Source: Lytechinus pictus
Lineage: Eukaryota > Echinodermata > Echinoidea > Temnopleuroida > Toxopneustidae
Assembly: GCF_037042905.1 (NCBI RefSeq)
Contig: NC_087254.1
Coordinates: 21,998,603-22,062,602 of the forward strand
Length of the DNA: 64,000 bases
Direction of reading: 5' to 3'
Part shown: positions 13,450 through 25,790 of the stretch, in pieces
Layout: every line of letters starts with the position of its first letter
How positions within the stretch are numbered: the first letter of the stretch is position 1
Position numbers and translations under genes: made by a program
The notes under the pieces: generated by a model
Told to the model about the DNA's origin: nothing
Databases searched by the model: none
Seen by the model: only the letters and a program-made list of their open reading frames with translations

Positions 13450-13587
13450 TCCGTATGCTGTGGCAGGTCCTATGGCATGGTGGTAAGGATCCGCTGCGTA
13501 TTCCCTACCGTAGGGGATCGCGTAGGCTGTCGGCGTGGCGTAGCGGCTGATGTAGCCTCCGTATGTAGCGGCCGTTGCGGCGGCGGT
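13450..13587 (-). CDS. rbfox: RBFOX C-terminal exon: Tyr-rich ADPYHH segment
   Basis: This 138-nt exon is in phase 0/0. The peptide includes [20 protein letters not shown] and [18 protein letters not shown], matching vertebrate GGYAAYRYA...[22 protein letters not shown]. Tyr-rich repeats in this region drive Fox higher-order assembly in mammals. Acceptor is cttttgcag. Two donors are possible: gtaaga after TACGGA (end 13450, used here) and gtaaat 24 nt further (end 13426), both in phase 0. If neither is used the frame stops at a TGA within about 50 nt (end of frame at 13402), giving a truncated C-terminus without the PY ending. Confidence 0.93.
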
Positions 13588-16500
13588 CTGCAAAAGAAGA
13601 TCAGTCTGGGTTGTGGAAATAGTTGTTTTGATATCAGGGTGTAGTGGGGAGCGAGAGGGGGGGGGGATAGTCAGGGTAATGGTGGTTGGAACGAGGGGGG
13701 AGGGGAGATGAATGTTGTGGGAGGCGTGTGGTGCAGATTGATATTCGTGATGTGGAAATGTTTGGCACGGAGAGTGAGCATTAAAGCACATTTGCCAATT
13801 TTCATTTGCAAAAAAATGACATAAAAATGCATGTTTGTGTAAAATAAAATGATTTTGAACAGTTGCATATTGATTGATATTTGGTGTTATGTGTATCATG
13901 AGAGAAAAATGCATTTAAATATTTGTTGTCCATTGCGGTGTTCAGTGTGGAGAATCAATTTTGAAATAATAGGTTTGGTGTGTTGGGAGGAGATGGAGAG
14001 GGGTGGGGGGGGGGGCAAAGAGGACAGGTAAGGGCGGGGCAGAAAGATGCAGAAGGAAGAAAGGGTGCAAACAAATGCCTTGTTAGTAAATCATAAACAA
14101 GATGCCCAACAGCACAGCAAACACATGCAAAGTCTAAGATATGTTACTCATTATTTTACAGGTAGTAATTTTTTAATTAAACATAATGAATACCAAACAT
14201 ATCAAGTTTAAACATGGAAGATTCTTAGTAGAAAAGTTAGTTGTAAAACCAAACTCATATGTGCTCTCAAATTTGGTGTTCAGCAATTATCCTTCAATTA
14301 TTTCTTTTTTTTTCAAAGCTATTTGGCTCACATTTTAATCACTTGGAATTTCTTCATGATAAAGAGTTTTTTTACATGGAAAAAAGCAATATCAGATAAA
14401 TTCATGTATGATAGGCCATGCTTATTTTTTTTTCATAGGAGCTATATTGAATGTGCATAAATGTATATGAAACATACTATACAGTAAGTGATACAAAAAT
14501 ACTTCAGACTACCTTACACAAGCCCTCTTAGGTTTATCAATATTCAAATAATACAGAAAATAAGAACACTGCCCCCAAATATAATATCATTTTGACATGA
14601 AGTACCTAAGTAGAGTACTGAAGAGCCCCCCCCCCCCCTTACAATTGTGAGGTAGTCTGGTAGGTAGTCAAATTGTGAATATCTTAACTTATGTATCAGA
14701 AGAAATTAATCCAGAAAATTTTTCGACCTAGAATTATAACACCAAATAAAAACAACATGCAGTTGTAAAGAGATATCGAACTTTGTGTTAAATAGGACTA
14801 CCCCTTTAAAAGGTTAACTATAATTGACAGAAAAAGAATTTTATTTACTGAAAGTCAAGTGAAACTAACTTAATTTACAAATGAAAAATAAGCAATTAAA
14901 GAAAAAATCTAAACTAGTTCAAAGTTGAGAGAATGAAACTGTTCCTTGAAAAAAAAATTGAGGCCTTTTAGAATAAAAGAAATGTTCTAAGAAGGGATAT
15001 TCAATGAGATAAAGAAAGAAATGAGGGAAATTTGAAGATTCACTTGTTTTAAGACTCAAGAGACGAACGTAACCTCATGCGTAAACAAGCACCTGAGTTA
15101 GGGAAATTCCCTTCTATAGATGTATTTAAACCAATAACGTTTCAATCATGCATAAAAACGTAATGCGTGCAGTGATGTGAACTCAACATGCATACCAATA
15201 AAGAGAAGAGGAGAAAGAGATAAAATGCGGGTATCATATACCTTATTACTTTCCTTCTACACAGTCAGATGCAAAGAGGAGTAATATGCAGATAAATAAA
15301 GGAGCCCAAGCTTATTATTTAATATAAAAATCACAAACAAGTCAATTTTTATTCAGATTTAACTCTAATCACTGCAAGCATTTGTACTATTATAAGAAAA
15401 GTGAAAACTTGTGGTAAATCAAGAAATATTCATTGTTAGGTACTTGTATCAAACCCTCTTCATCTTAACCTACATAGAGAAGCAAAGAAATTTGATTGCT
15501 TTACTAGTAAAACTTTCCTTACAAATAAATGGACCAACCAATGATAATATCCAAAAAGATGGGAAGATTAAAAAATCATATTTAATTCATCCATTCTGCA
15601 GTTAGAATGAACCAAACATTTTAAAGTTTAGAACAATTTTCTTTACTTCAGAAAAAGCTTCAGCATTCTCAAACAACGCTAAAGAGGGATGGGGTGGTCT
15701 TTTTATCATATTTCTCTGAATATAAATCAAAACATTTTAGAAAAGAGCTCCCTTTTACCTATTTCAGTCAAAAAGCAGAAACAAGAAATATATTGGTGAA
15801 TACCTAATTGCTGTTTTCCATGCCACTAGGGTACATTTCAATCATATCTTGGCAAAAAATTGTGGTGATAATCATGAAACTAACGATTCATCTTTCACAT
15901 TCGTCAACCTAATTCTACTAATCTTCCTACAGGGGATTCTCGGTAATCAAATCGTCAGCCGACCGTCTTGGTGTTTTTATGACTGATAGAGAGTCCAAAG
16001 AAAAGATTTTGACTTTTTAGATAGATGTTTTTTAAAGACTATTTTTAGCATATACTCGACATTAAGCAAACACTGAAATATCACTACAAGTATATTTTTT
16101 TCCATGTCAGACTTTCTGGTGATAATAATAAGTGCAAATTTGTGTTTGGTTTCAGTACTGGGTGCTCATCAGTTCTTAAAAATATCATCAATTTTCTTTT
16201 TGCTGGTGACATCTCCCCGACATTTAAGAAAATTGCTTTAATGCATTAAGTGGCATTAAAACTTTAATAGAATTAAAGCTATCTGAACTCCAAACAATAC
16301 ATCAAAGTATTTCTCTTGCCTTGACAAGATGACTTGTGCATCAGTGCCAATATTGAATAAAACTTTAGAAAACTCTTCATTATCATGCAATAAAACAGTG
16401 CAACACTCAGATCTAAAAAACAGAGGTAATATTCATGCTTTAACCACACATAAAGTAACACAAGAGTGCTGGTAAGAATATAAGAAAGACAGATATAGAT

Positions 16501-17151
16501 AGAGAGAGAGATAGAGAGATAGAGAGAGGCGGGGGTAGAGGACTCTGTACGTGGGATCAAAATGCATTAGATGAAGCTTATCATGCCTGGCCCCATAGGC
16601 TAACTGTAACACTATACCTAGATATAAGAAATCTCTAAAATGTCACTAGTAAAAAGAAGGGCCTATCAAATCTTTCTTGGTGGGGATGCTATACAGAGGT
16701 TAGTTAAGTGTATGTTTCAAAGGCGTTCCATTTTCTTTTTTGAAGTAAAATCTTGGGTATACCTTTGAAAGTGTATTTTTAACTAAAGACTACACCAGAT
16801 TCAGTGTAAAACAAGGGCTAAACCGAGCTGCAATGGCATCTCTTATACTCACAAGTTACGTATTGTAACCGATATGCAATTTTAATTCTCCAATGCTTGA
16901 AAACATCCTACCCCCTTCCCCCCAAAACCCACTATGATCAAGACTCAATAGCCTTCATTTAATAAAACAATATATTTTTACCCTTTTTATCAAAACCGAA
17001 TGCTGGATTTATCAAAAGTACTCTCATAGGGGTATTTTTTTTAAAGAAAAAAAAGGAGGTTAATAAGAGAACTGATGGTTCTCGTTCGTAACAATTACTG
17101 AAATAAAGTTTAAAAACGAACAAGATGTCAAGCAATGGTAGTGTTACTTAC
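13588..17151 (-). other. rbfox: 3.6-kb intron in the C-terminal region
   Basis: AT-rich, with a G11 run at 14005-14015, C13 at 14626-14638 and G10 at 13657-13666. TGCATG words on the transcribed strand occur at 14124-14129, 14756-14761, 15147-15152 and 15187-15192. No exon recognised. Confidence 0.85.
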
Positions 17152-17339
17152 CGGGTACCTGTCGGCTGGGTATAGGGCAGCAGCCGCTGGTTCGGCAGGG
17201 TAGAGGGCTGCGGCGGCGGTTGCGTAGCCTGGTACCGGAGGTGGGGCTGCTATACGGTATGCTGCGTATGCCCCTCTTGCGGCACGCCCCCTGCCTATGA
17301 CCTGCGACCTTAGTGCACTGGTAGTCAGGAGTTCTAGAC
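17152..17339 (-). CDS. rbfox: RBFOX C-terminal exon: RG-rich and Ala/Tyr-rich segment
   Basis: This 188-nt exon enters in phase 1 and leaves in phase 0, so it joins directly to the preceding and following exons. Residues 236-298 include IGRGRAARGAYAAYRIAAPP, which corresponds to the vertebrate [20 protein letters not shown] segment. A nine-residue unit AAAALYPAE/D is present twice. This part of Fox proteins is low-complexity and mediates interactions with other splicing factors rather than RNA recognition. Acceptor is attattacag after a good pyrimidine tract; donor is gtaagt. The vertebrate segment WKLNPVVGAVY, which lies just before this region, was not found in the window. Confidence 0.92.
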
Positions 17340-20300
17340 CTGTAATAATCAAAGTACAGAGAGAAAGAGTAGGGGTTGGGATGGGGGAGAAAGGAAAAGA
17401 CAAAAATTGGTTACTGGCAATGATTGGCATTTAATATAAAAGAAATGAACATCTCTTTAAAATAAACCTTAACATTTCAACTGCGCTTTTACTTTCATCA
17501 ATTTACCTTGCAAAATTATAAACTTCCATATAATGTAAACTTTGCCATACATGAAAACAAATCCACAAATAAAACAAATCATGAATTTTCATGCTTGACA
17601 CATTTGAGTGAAAAATATCTGGAGAAAACTTAGTGATGAAAAGTCTGCATGAAAGAATAATGGTGTTTTTACATAATTTTCCCTTTTGTTATCTTCGAAC
17701 TGGTATCCTTGTATATTTTGTCCTCTCTAACACCCAAATTCTGTTTCATTCTTGTTGTCCTTCGTGTCTTGCTTTCATCTACCCTTTACTTCTCTCTCAC
17801 TCTGTCTCCATCTGTTTGTATGTCATATCTGTCTCCTCTTCTCTCACATTCTCTCGTTCTCTCTCTCTTTCTTTGTATCATTCTTTTCCTTTACGCTTAT
17901 CAACTAGGGACATTAGCAGAAGACAATTGACTTAATTGAAAATGCAAAGGGGTCATAGTTCTAGTTCTTTGGAATACGAGCAGCATGGCGTTGCCTGAGT
18001 GGTACAACAGGTCTGAACACTCATATTCCCCCGATGCCCTTCCATTCCCCATTTCTTCATTTTGGCTGACGCAAAGAAAGTGTCTGAACTGAGGCTATAT
18101 TGATAATGTATTTTGCGGTATCCCCCATAGGATCTGTCATTTCGGTAATGCTTGCCATAGTCCAAGACAGAAAGTATAAGGCTCCTTTCAAGACACTATA
18201 TATTTATGTTAATGTTTAACAGCATATTCCCAATCTCTCCTGATATTCTAAGAAACTTATTGGTCATCAAATAATAGAGAATATTTTTCATAATTGAAGT
18301 CCCCTTTAAAAATTTCCTTTAAATTTGAATTCACCCCCATTAACTCAAATAACAGTTCAAACTGATGGCTATAGTTGTGCATGACAAATTAGCACTTGCT
18401 TATTGTTACAGACTTTCTTTCTCTGAACAAACTGTAATCTAATAAGCTAATTGCATGAAGAATTGTCCCTGAAATTAGAATAACCAATTAATTAATCACA
18501 CTGACTGGGTATTGTAATGAATGCAAGGTCTCATTTCTATCACAAATTGACTTCTGTGGGATAGAGAGAACAAGATTCTTTAAAATTAAAATCTTATGCG
18601 TTAAAATCATGGCATTAAGCTGAAATAATTTCTTATACATTGAAGAAAATTGATGTAGAGAGAGAAAGAGGGTGACAGACAGATTAGAATGTGTGGCAAG
18701 GTGGGAGCAAAGGAGAAAAATTGGTATGAACGAGCAATATAGAGAGAAGAGGAAGGAAAAGGAAGATTGCAAAAGGAAAGAAGAGGTGGGAAACAGGATA
18801 TGAAATTTCTTCTAAGCCTCAAATTTAATTTAACTGTCATGCAATATACAATGCATGGATTTTTCTATTATTAAACATGCAGTCTGCCATAAAGAAGTGG
18901 AGTCGCATGAGGGAGAAAGAAGGCAAACCAAGCCAAGTTGGAGGGGAGGTTTCCTTGGGTTAGGTCTGAAGATGATCAAGTGAAAAGGGTGTTTACAAAA
19001 CTCAGTAAAGGAAGATGAGATCCCAATGGAATAGATGGACAAATAGAAATACTGTATGTCTGGAAGACAGGGTAAAGGATGAGAGAGGCATGACAGAGAG
19101 AGGGGGGAGGGTTGTCTGATGGAAGAGAGAGGTACACAGAAAAGGTGGTATTGGTGGAAGAAAATGATGAAAGGAGGAGAGGGGTGAAGGAAGAGAAGGA
19201 TGAAAGTGGTTAGGGATGAAGGAGACAATGTCAGAGAAAAGAGAAGCAGAAAGGGAAAGAGAAAATCTATAAGCATGTGACTTATCCCAATAACAGGGGA
19301 ATAGGATGAAGAAGGTCCCAATCATAGTAAATACATTTCTTAAGGGCATTTTTATTAGAGGCAAACATCACTATATATCCCCATTGAATTAATGATCATG
19401 GAATATGTTTAACTATTTCCCAATTACTTTCTCCCGCTCTCTCACACTGAGACCGCGCCTTTAGGACAGCAGAGATCGTGTTCTATTCATCGTGCCATAC
19501 TTGTTTGTCTTATTTTCATTCTAAACAGCGCATGCTGGATTACAAGTTGCCCCGGGGCTGACTAGCCTCAGACTGTTTTCTCTTCATCTCGCATCCTCCT
19601 CATCTATTTCATCTTAGACAGTATAGTTTAGAGAAAAGATGCACTCTGGCTCCAGAGAGAAGACTCTGAATTGAATTCTGAATTGAATTATGGTATCTTT
19701 ACCCCATCTAAACCCGTTATCCAAAATACTTCCTACACCCCATAAAGTTTGTTCCCCTTTTTTTATCAAAAATAATCCCAAGTTCATTAATAGATTTTGT
19801 CACTGAAAATTCATGTTTTTTTTTCACGTTAAGTAATAAAAAGGAGGATCCTTCCCACGTATCGGTAAGGATTACAATGTCTCCTACTATTAGAAAGATA
19901 TCACTAGATGACATGGTTTTTTTCCCCTTATAACAGATGCTTTCAAAATAAGTTCATATCTTCACAAGAAAGCTGTACATTCTTTTATGGGAATTATCAC
20001 ATCAAAGTCCAGAAATCAATTCTTGCCAAGTTATTTATCTTGACAAAAAAACAAGCAGGTGTTGATTCCTGTAATAATATAATCATCTGTAGGAGATATT
20101 TCCATTTGGAATGGACCTGAGAATAACGAAACCTCTCAAATGAAAAAAAGGTAATCATCCTAATTTCATTTGGTAAAAGTATTATTATCATCCACCTGTC
20201 TGAAGATGACCCAACTGCATAGATAAGATATACACTTTAATTGATTGGTTTTTGTCTCAGGGGTGCCCACATCAATTCGTTTTGTTGGGATATACTAGGT

Positions 20301-21950
20301 ATTCACCACCCACATTTCAAGCTGGTGGTGATCGTGTCCGAGATAAAACCAACTCCAGCTATTGAAATCTTTCTTAGTAGATTAGGATCTACTGACCCTT
20401 TTCTATACATACAATCACAAGGGATGCAATAAAAGATGCACAAGCCCCGTAGGTGCATGAGACAAAGCGATTAAAAGCTGGGTGAACAAGACCGGCTGAC
20501 ACTGGAAGGCCCATTAAGCGGCCATTTTATCGTCTCCATCCGAGATTGGCTTGGGCTTAATGACTGATGCCTGAGAACGCTCTTAGAGAGGCTCACAGCA
20601 GCAGCCGGAGATCGTGAGCTTACTATGATTTTTGTTGTCTTATGTCTTGGGAGTGAGGGTCAAAACAGGGTAGTGATATTTACTAGTAAACCCCCTTCTT
20701 GAGGCTTTCTTGTATTTAATATTAGAAAACCCTAGTGGGTTACGTGCTACTCTGCCAACTGCCATACAACCAGTAGTTGACACACAGTAATGAAATGCGC
20801 ATTTCAGATTACAGTTAAATTGGTTTATCTTTATCTAATCATTTACAGTGTATATGTAGACAGTATTACATACTGCATAAGTAATAATATTGAGAGGTAG
20901 CTTTTAACAAGCCTCTGTATCATACATTTAAAACCCTTTTTTTTAATCAAAACCCTTTATTTATTAAAAGAATGACTTTTCTTTACTCAGAAGACTATCC
21001 AAAAATCTGCCTAAATCCACCATATGGTTGCCTCTCTGTACAGAATTACAAGTCTAGAATTTACCCTGGATAACCAATTTTCTGCACATTGACAAATTAT
21101 CCTCACGAGGATGCGAGGTTCCAAAATGAATTGGCCCTCGTCGGGGAGATAGCTTTCAAAGATGTTTTGAATTATGCAGCAAAATGAGTTTCATATTGGC
21201 GGATCCCCGAGCTTGTCCTAGGATAGAAATATGAGTCATTAGAATAACAATTTTCTTTAGAGATAAGCGCCAAGGCAAAATAAAAAAGAATACCAAGAAC
21301 AAATGAGTGATGGATGGGAAAGTCATTTGTATTCAGCTGGTTTCCAGAATAAGGTCCTTGTGTGGCGGTACGTTGCAGCCGGAGTCGCAAGCTTTTGCCA
21401 ATCAATTTCAATTTTTACTCCAGCCGGGATGAATCTTAATGTTGGCATTCTGGGAATAGTTTTGGTGACGGATCCTATTGACTGTTGGCTTTATGATGGT
21501 AGCCATGTTGATGAAAGGGATAAAGTACAGATATCAGCGAGGATTGGAAACGTAACTTCTGAAAAGACCCCGAATGTGCCATTTTTTTCACATTACACAG
21601 CAGAAGCTATTAGCCACATTTAACTACTATAGCATGAAGTCTGGTATTAACCAAATCCTATGAGGGAGACTATTATTCTTTGTTTAAAATTACTAATAGA
21701 TGAGAGTAGATGGTGGAGAATATCACTACTTCACATAATCATTGGGGTTTGCTCCTCTTTCTATCTCACTCTGTCCCCGACCCTCTTTCCCATTTGCTTC
21801 ACTCCTCTTTTTACCGTTCTCCCTCCCTTCTCCTCTTCATCAAACTGCTTAAAACATTTCCACATTCAAATCAAAATGACCAAATAAAGAACCTTAAGAC
21901 TACAAAATAGTTAGAAAAGTTTTGTTTGTATTTACCTGCTGGATACTCAC
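17340..21950 (-). other. rbfox: 4.6-kb intron after the RRM
   Basis: Contains a GA-rich stretch at about 18650-19270. In vertebrates one or more exons encoding a WKLxPVVGAVY segment lie at this point; I searched both by peptide and by phase and found none. GC-richer patches at 19.45-19.6, 20.45-20.65 and 21.05-21.5 kb are not obviously coding. Confidence 0.85.
18650..19270. repeat. GA-rich purine tract
   Basis: About 620 bp dominated by irregular AGAGGAA/GAGAGA words on the plus strand, pyrimidine-rich on the RBFOX transcript. The long Ser/Leu/Phe-rich minus-strand frames across it are artefacts of composition. Confidence 0.7.
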
Positions 21951-22008
21951 CGTTGGCAGTAGATGTTTTGACTTTGTTAGTCATGACCCGAGCTGTGGCA
22001 TTGTTAAC
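21951..22008 (-). CDS. rbfox: RBFOX 58-nt exon: end of RRM
   Basis: The exon encodes VNNATARVMTNKVKTSTAN plus the first base of a Gly codon (phase 0 in, phase 1 out). VNNATARVMTNK is identical to vertebrate RBFOX and forms the last RRM strand and the basic C-terminal extension. The vertebrate exon is 61 nt by my recollection, so this one is a codon shorter, with the same phases. Acceptor is acgtacag, donor gtgagt. A second good donor, gtaaat, lies 15 nt further on, extending the exon in frame to 21936 (adds Glu-Tyr-Pro-Ala-Gly-type residues). Skipping this exon would shift the frame. Confidence 0.96.
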
Positions 22009-24038
22009 CTGTACGTTACAAAAGAAACCAACCCCAAAAAACAGTTATGATGCTGTTGATGAGAATAGGGTTAAGAAACAAGAACTCATTTTGTTCTTCC
22101 AGGTGAACGATGAAGGGGGGATGGGGAGGTTGCATGGGGGTGGGGACCAATAATTTTGCAATGACGATGACCAGAAACCTGTCAAATGCACAGTAAATGG
22201 TAGAAAATCTTCATTTTCAAAACCAAAATACTGTAGGATATCAAATTTACTTGGCGATAAAGCATCAATCCTTTTGATATGAAAAGACTTGAAGCCTTTA
22301 TGGCTCTCTGCACACAAATGGTTCTATGCCTGCGGTGAGGAATCTAAACGGTGTGATATTTGAGACGGCATATCATTTGCATCATGTTTCAGAGATGATG
22401 GATGCTTTCCATTTTTCTGCTTGGATTGGTGAGGTGGTAGGGCGGGGGGGGGGGGGCTTATCAAGTATGAGCTCTTATTCTTAACCACTGAGGTGTCAAA
22501 AAAAACCTTTTAAAAACAATCAAACATTTCATAATCTCTAAGTACTAATAATTATAGAAAAATATAGATTACTTAGCAAAGTCTTCATAATGGAATCACT
22601 GAGTGTTGGATAAGTACTTCTTAATTCTTTTCTGGTGACGTATAAAATGTATTTAATATGTCTATTTTCATGTCTCATTTTCTTTAGAATTTTCCTTTTT
22701 ATGAGAAAATATCAAATCTGGCTTAAGATCTAACCAATGAAAGTATTAAGAGAGAAAATTGGAGCAACAAAGCATTATATGGTCAAGCTAACAATCTCTA
22801 GTTGTGTAATGATGAAACTTTTCTTTCACCTGGTGGCATTTACTGCATTGGTTTCTTTCAATATGGAATCCGTGCAGTCTTTCTAATTGTGCTCCCAATT
22901 TGCTTGATATCTCAGATAATACTTCAGAGAAAGATCACACCACAGCTCGCTCCTTTAAAGCCACAATTGGTGTCGGCACGAGACCATAGCTGCTGAATAA
23001 ATCATGATGAAAACCCCCGCCGGCATGAATAATTGTTGGCCGACTAATTTCCCGGATGGGGTCCCATATCTCTCGCTTTGGTGCCAGTCAGGGGAAACAC
23101 TATTACAATCGGCAGACTGGTGCATCTTGTGCGCAGCCGCATATCTGCCCGCTTGTGTTTATATCTTATGGTTTAACGTGCCATAATTCTATGAGTGTTT
23201 TTTTCTCCTATCTACTTCGGTTAGCCTAATTTCAATTTCTAACTATCCCCTGAATTGACAAGTGAGAATCATGTCTCCTCTTGGATCAAGATATATTGAT
23301 ACTTTAGACTTTTTCCACATCACGATGGAAAAGATTAAGTCTACTGCTCCTATTTTGTAACTCTCGTTTGCATAATGGTTTAACAAACAGGCTAGTACGT
23401 CAAGGGACGAACAAAATCAAATTTTACCATAGAATTTTACCAAAATGGCGAAGGCCGACACCTTATTTCTGAAACACTAGCTTTCCCATTTGAGTTTAAT
23501 GTACAATAGAGATTGTCAGCTTTCCTTGAATACCCTTTTTCCCAACCAACAAAATGCCCATGTCCATTTGAACATACTTATTCTATCCAACAACACTCAG
23601 TGTTACCATACAGACTTAACACTGTATCTATCAATAACTATACAAATTATGCTTTAAAAAATACTACTGCTTAAGAAATACAGAGTTCTTAACTTCTTAG
23701 AAAAACATCATTGAATCATCTTGTTTATTTCTCTTACTTCTAGCCTGTCCACCATACCCAAATGCAATTACTTCGCAGTGAAGAATAAAAGATTTTTTTT
23801 CCCCTTTCCATTTCGTCAATGTCTGACAGTTTGATTTACAGCCTTTGGGCTTTAATTTCCTGTTCTTTTACACGTTTGCAGGACAATTTGTACATGTCCT
23901 GCTTTTATTACAACTCAAATCAGGAAACAGACAAAGAGCAAATGCAAAAACAATCTCGTCTGCAAATTGAATTAGGAGTAATGCAATGCATTCCGAGATT
24001 TCCTATAAAATGGGTAAAAATATTTTCCCCTGCTTCAC

Positions 24039-24063
24039 TTTTTTTTTTGGGGGGGGGGGGGGG
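24039..24063 (+). repeat. T10G15 homopolymer junction
   Basis: Ten T followed directly by fifteen G. The same T-run/G-run arrangement is seen at 63406-63426 and nearly so at 1370-1393. Confidence 0.95.
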
Positions 24064-24430
24064 TATACTAGGCAATTCTTCAGGCTGTAGGCAGTTTGGA
24101 AAATTTTCAATATTCCTTCATGGTCAACTATGAAGGGCTTACTCAAATTGTATTACACAATCATTCTGATTCCAGCTGTATTCTTTTTCTTTTATTCTCT
24201 AATTAAATTCACTGCCAATGCATTTTAGAAGAGGTGGACAAACTAAATTAACAATTACATATATATTATGTTTAAATGGAATACTTAACATGCTTAATGG
24301 ACAAAATATCTGCAAGGTTTGGCATTTTTCAACCGACTCCAATCTTCATGCTGTTTTTTTATTATGCTTCTAAATTTCTGTTCAATTTTTCATCAGAAAA
24401 ATGATTGAAGACTGGTCGTAGAGTCTCTCC

Positions 24431-24451
24431 AAAAAAAAAAAAAAAAAAAAA
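24431..24451 (+). repeat. A21 homopolymer
   Basis: Twenty-one consecutive A; no adjoining retrotransposon-like sequence is recognisable. Confidence 0.9.
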
Positions 24452-25376
24452 TCAATTTGTGATCTTGACTTCAAAATTTGGAAAAACAAAATCAAGTTAT
24501 TCAATTAAAATGATACATATGCTGATGTATGCAATAAATGCAACAGACATATTTATAAAAATCTGATTATCTTTAAGGTCTAATTGACCCAAAAAAATCT
24601 TTTATGCCAAAACATGCAGATAATTTTTCCTTTACAAAAATTGAGACTTATACCCAAATAAAATCTTGCTTTATAAGACAATCTAACCAAACTCAGGAAG
24701 TTCAATTTTCTGATTTGAGCAGAAAAAAAAAGAACTTCAAGCCTTTAGCAAGAGTGATCAATCATTGCCGAGAAAACCAATCGATACATTGTAACCTATC
24801 CATTGTCTAAATATAAAAAGACCCCAATTCCCTTGGCAGAATAACTACTTTATCTGACAAATAAAAGTGTTAAATTTCAGTTGAGAAAAAACAGAGCTCT
24901 ATATTTAAAAACCTATCAAAATCTAATATATTCACTGATGAATGCAAAAGGAACTAAAATATACTTAACCTTTTTTGTGTTTATGGACTCAATTTGGAAT
25001 ATAAATTATGATATTTTTTTAGGATAATGCCAAGTTGTTGACGAGAATCACATCTGGATGATGTTTTGTCGTTGAAAAGATAATGTATGATTGGTTTTCA
25101 ATTGGCTAATGATACAGCTCTAACATTACGTGTTGACATTTTAGCTTCATGACTAGGCATGTGACATTCATTCTAGGAAATTCAATTTAAAAAAAAGAAT
25201 GCTATGTGTGCAATGGTATGGGGTGACCTTGAAGAGGCGCCTCTTACACTACATGTCCTGGAAACCGTTTACTCGCCAAAAAAAAAAAAAAATGTTGCAC
25301 AACATACAATGTCAAAAAAAAGTTCCCATTCATTATGATATTTGAGATACCTACTCTTCTTAAACAAGCTGTTATA

Positions 25377-25790
25377 TTTTGGGAAAAGCTCATCTTCTTC
25401 AGCTAGCATAACAAATGTGTTCTACAACATCTACTACTGTTGTACTTTTGGGAGGTCCTACGATTTCAGGTTGAACTGTCAAAAGTATCTGTATAGTCAT
25501 ATCCCAAGTACCTAATCTCTGACAGGTGATACCAAGTTGGGAACACTTTCATATCTTCTTTAGATAGCATGTAAAAAGAATTCCACTGAGGCTTATGGTT
25601 GTTCATTAAAGTTGGTATAGGATTTCAAGTTGGTCTGTCGATATCCTTGAGATTCATATCCTAGATACATTATCTCTGGTAGGCAGTTCAAAGTTTGAAA
25701 ACATGTTCATATCTTCCCTAGATAGTCTAGATAGTACTCAGCTCTCCAGAACATAATGTAATTGTACTTTGTGAAGCAGAGGATCTAACG
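25377..25790. repeat. Diverged tandem repeat, unit about 157-160 bp
   Basis: Units begin near 25377, 25537 and 25694. Each starts TTGGGAA or TTTGAAAAC followed by TCAT(A/C)TTCTT and AGATAGCAT-like words, with internal CATATCC and TTGTACTTTG-type blocks in the same order. The third unit is incomplete. Units differ at many positions, so the duplication is old. No coding sense was found. Confidence 0.55.

Noticed and set aside
18830..19364. Minus-strand frames of 163 and 120 codons rich in Ser, Leu, Phe, Pro
   Set aside because: They lie on a GA-rich purine tract; composition alone removes stops.
21172..21411. Minus-strand frame near the 58-nt exon as the missing linker exon
   Set aside because: The peptide does not resemble the vertebrate WKLxPVVGAVY segment and lacks suitable phase-1 splice sites.
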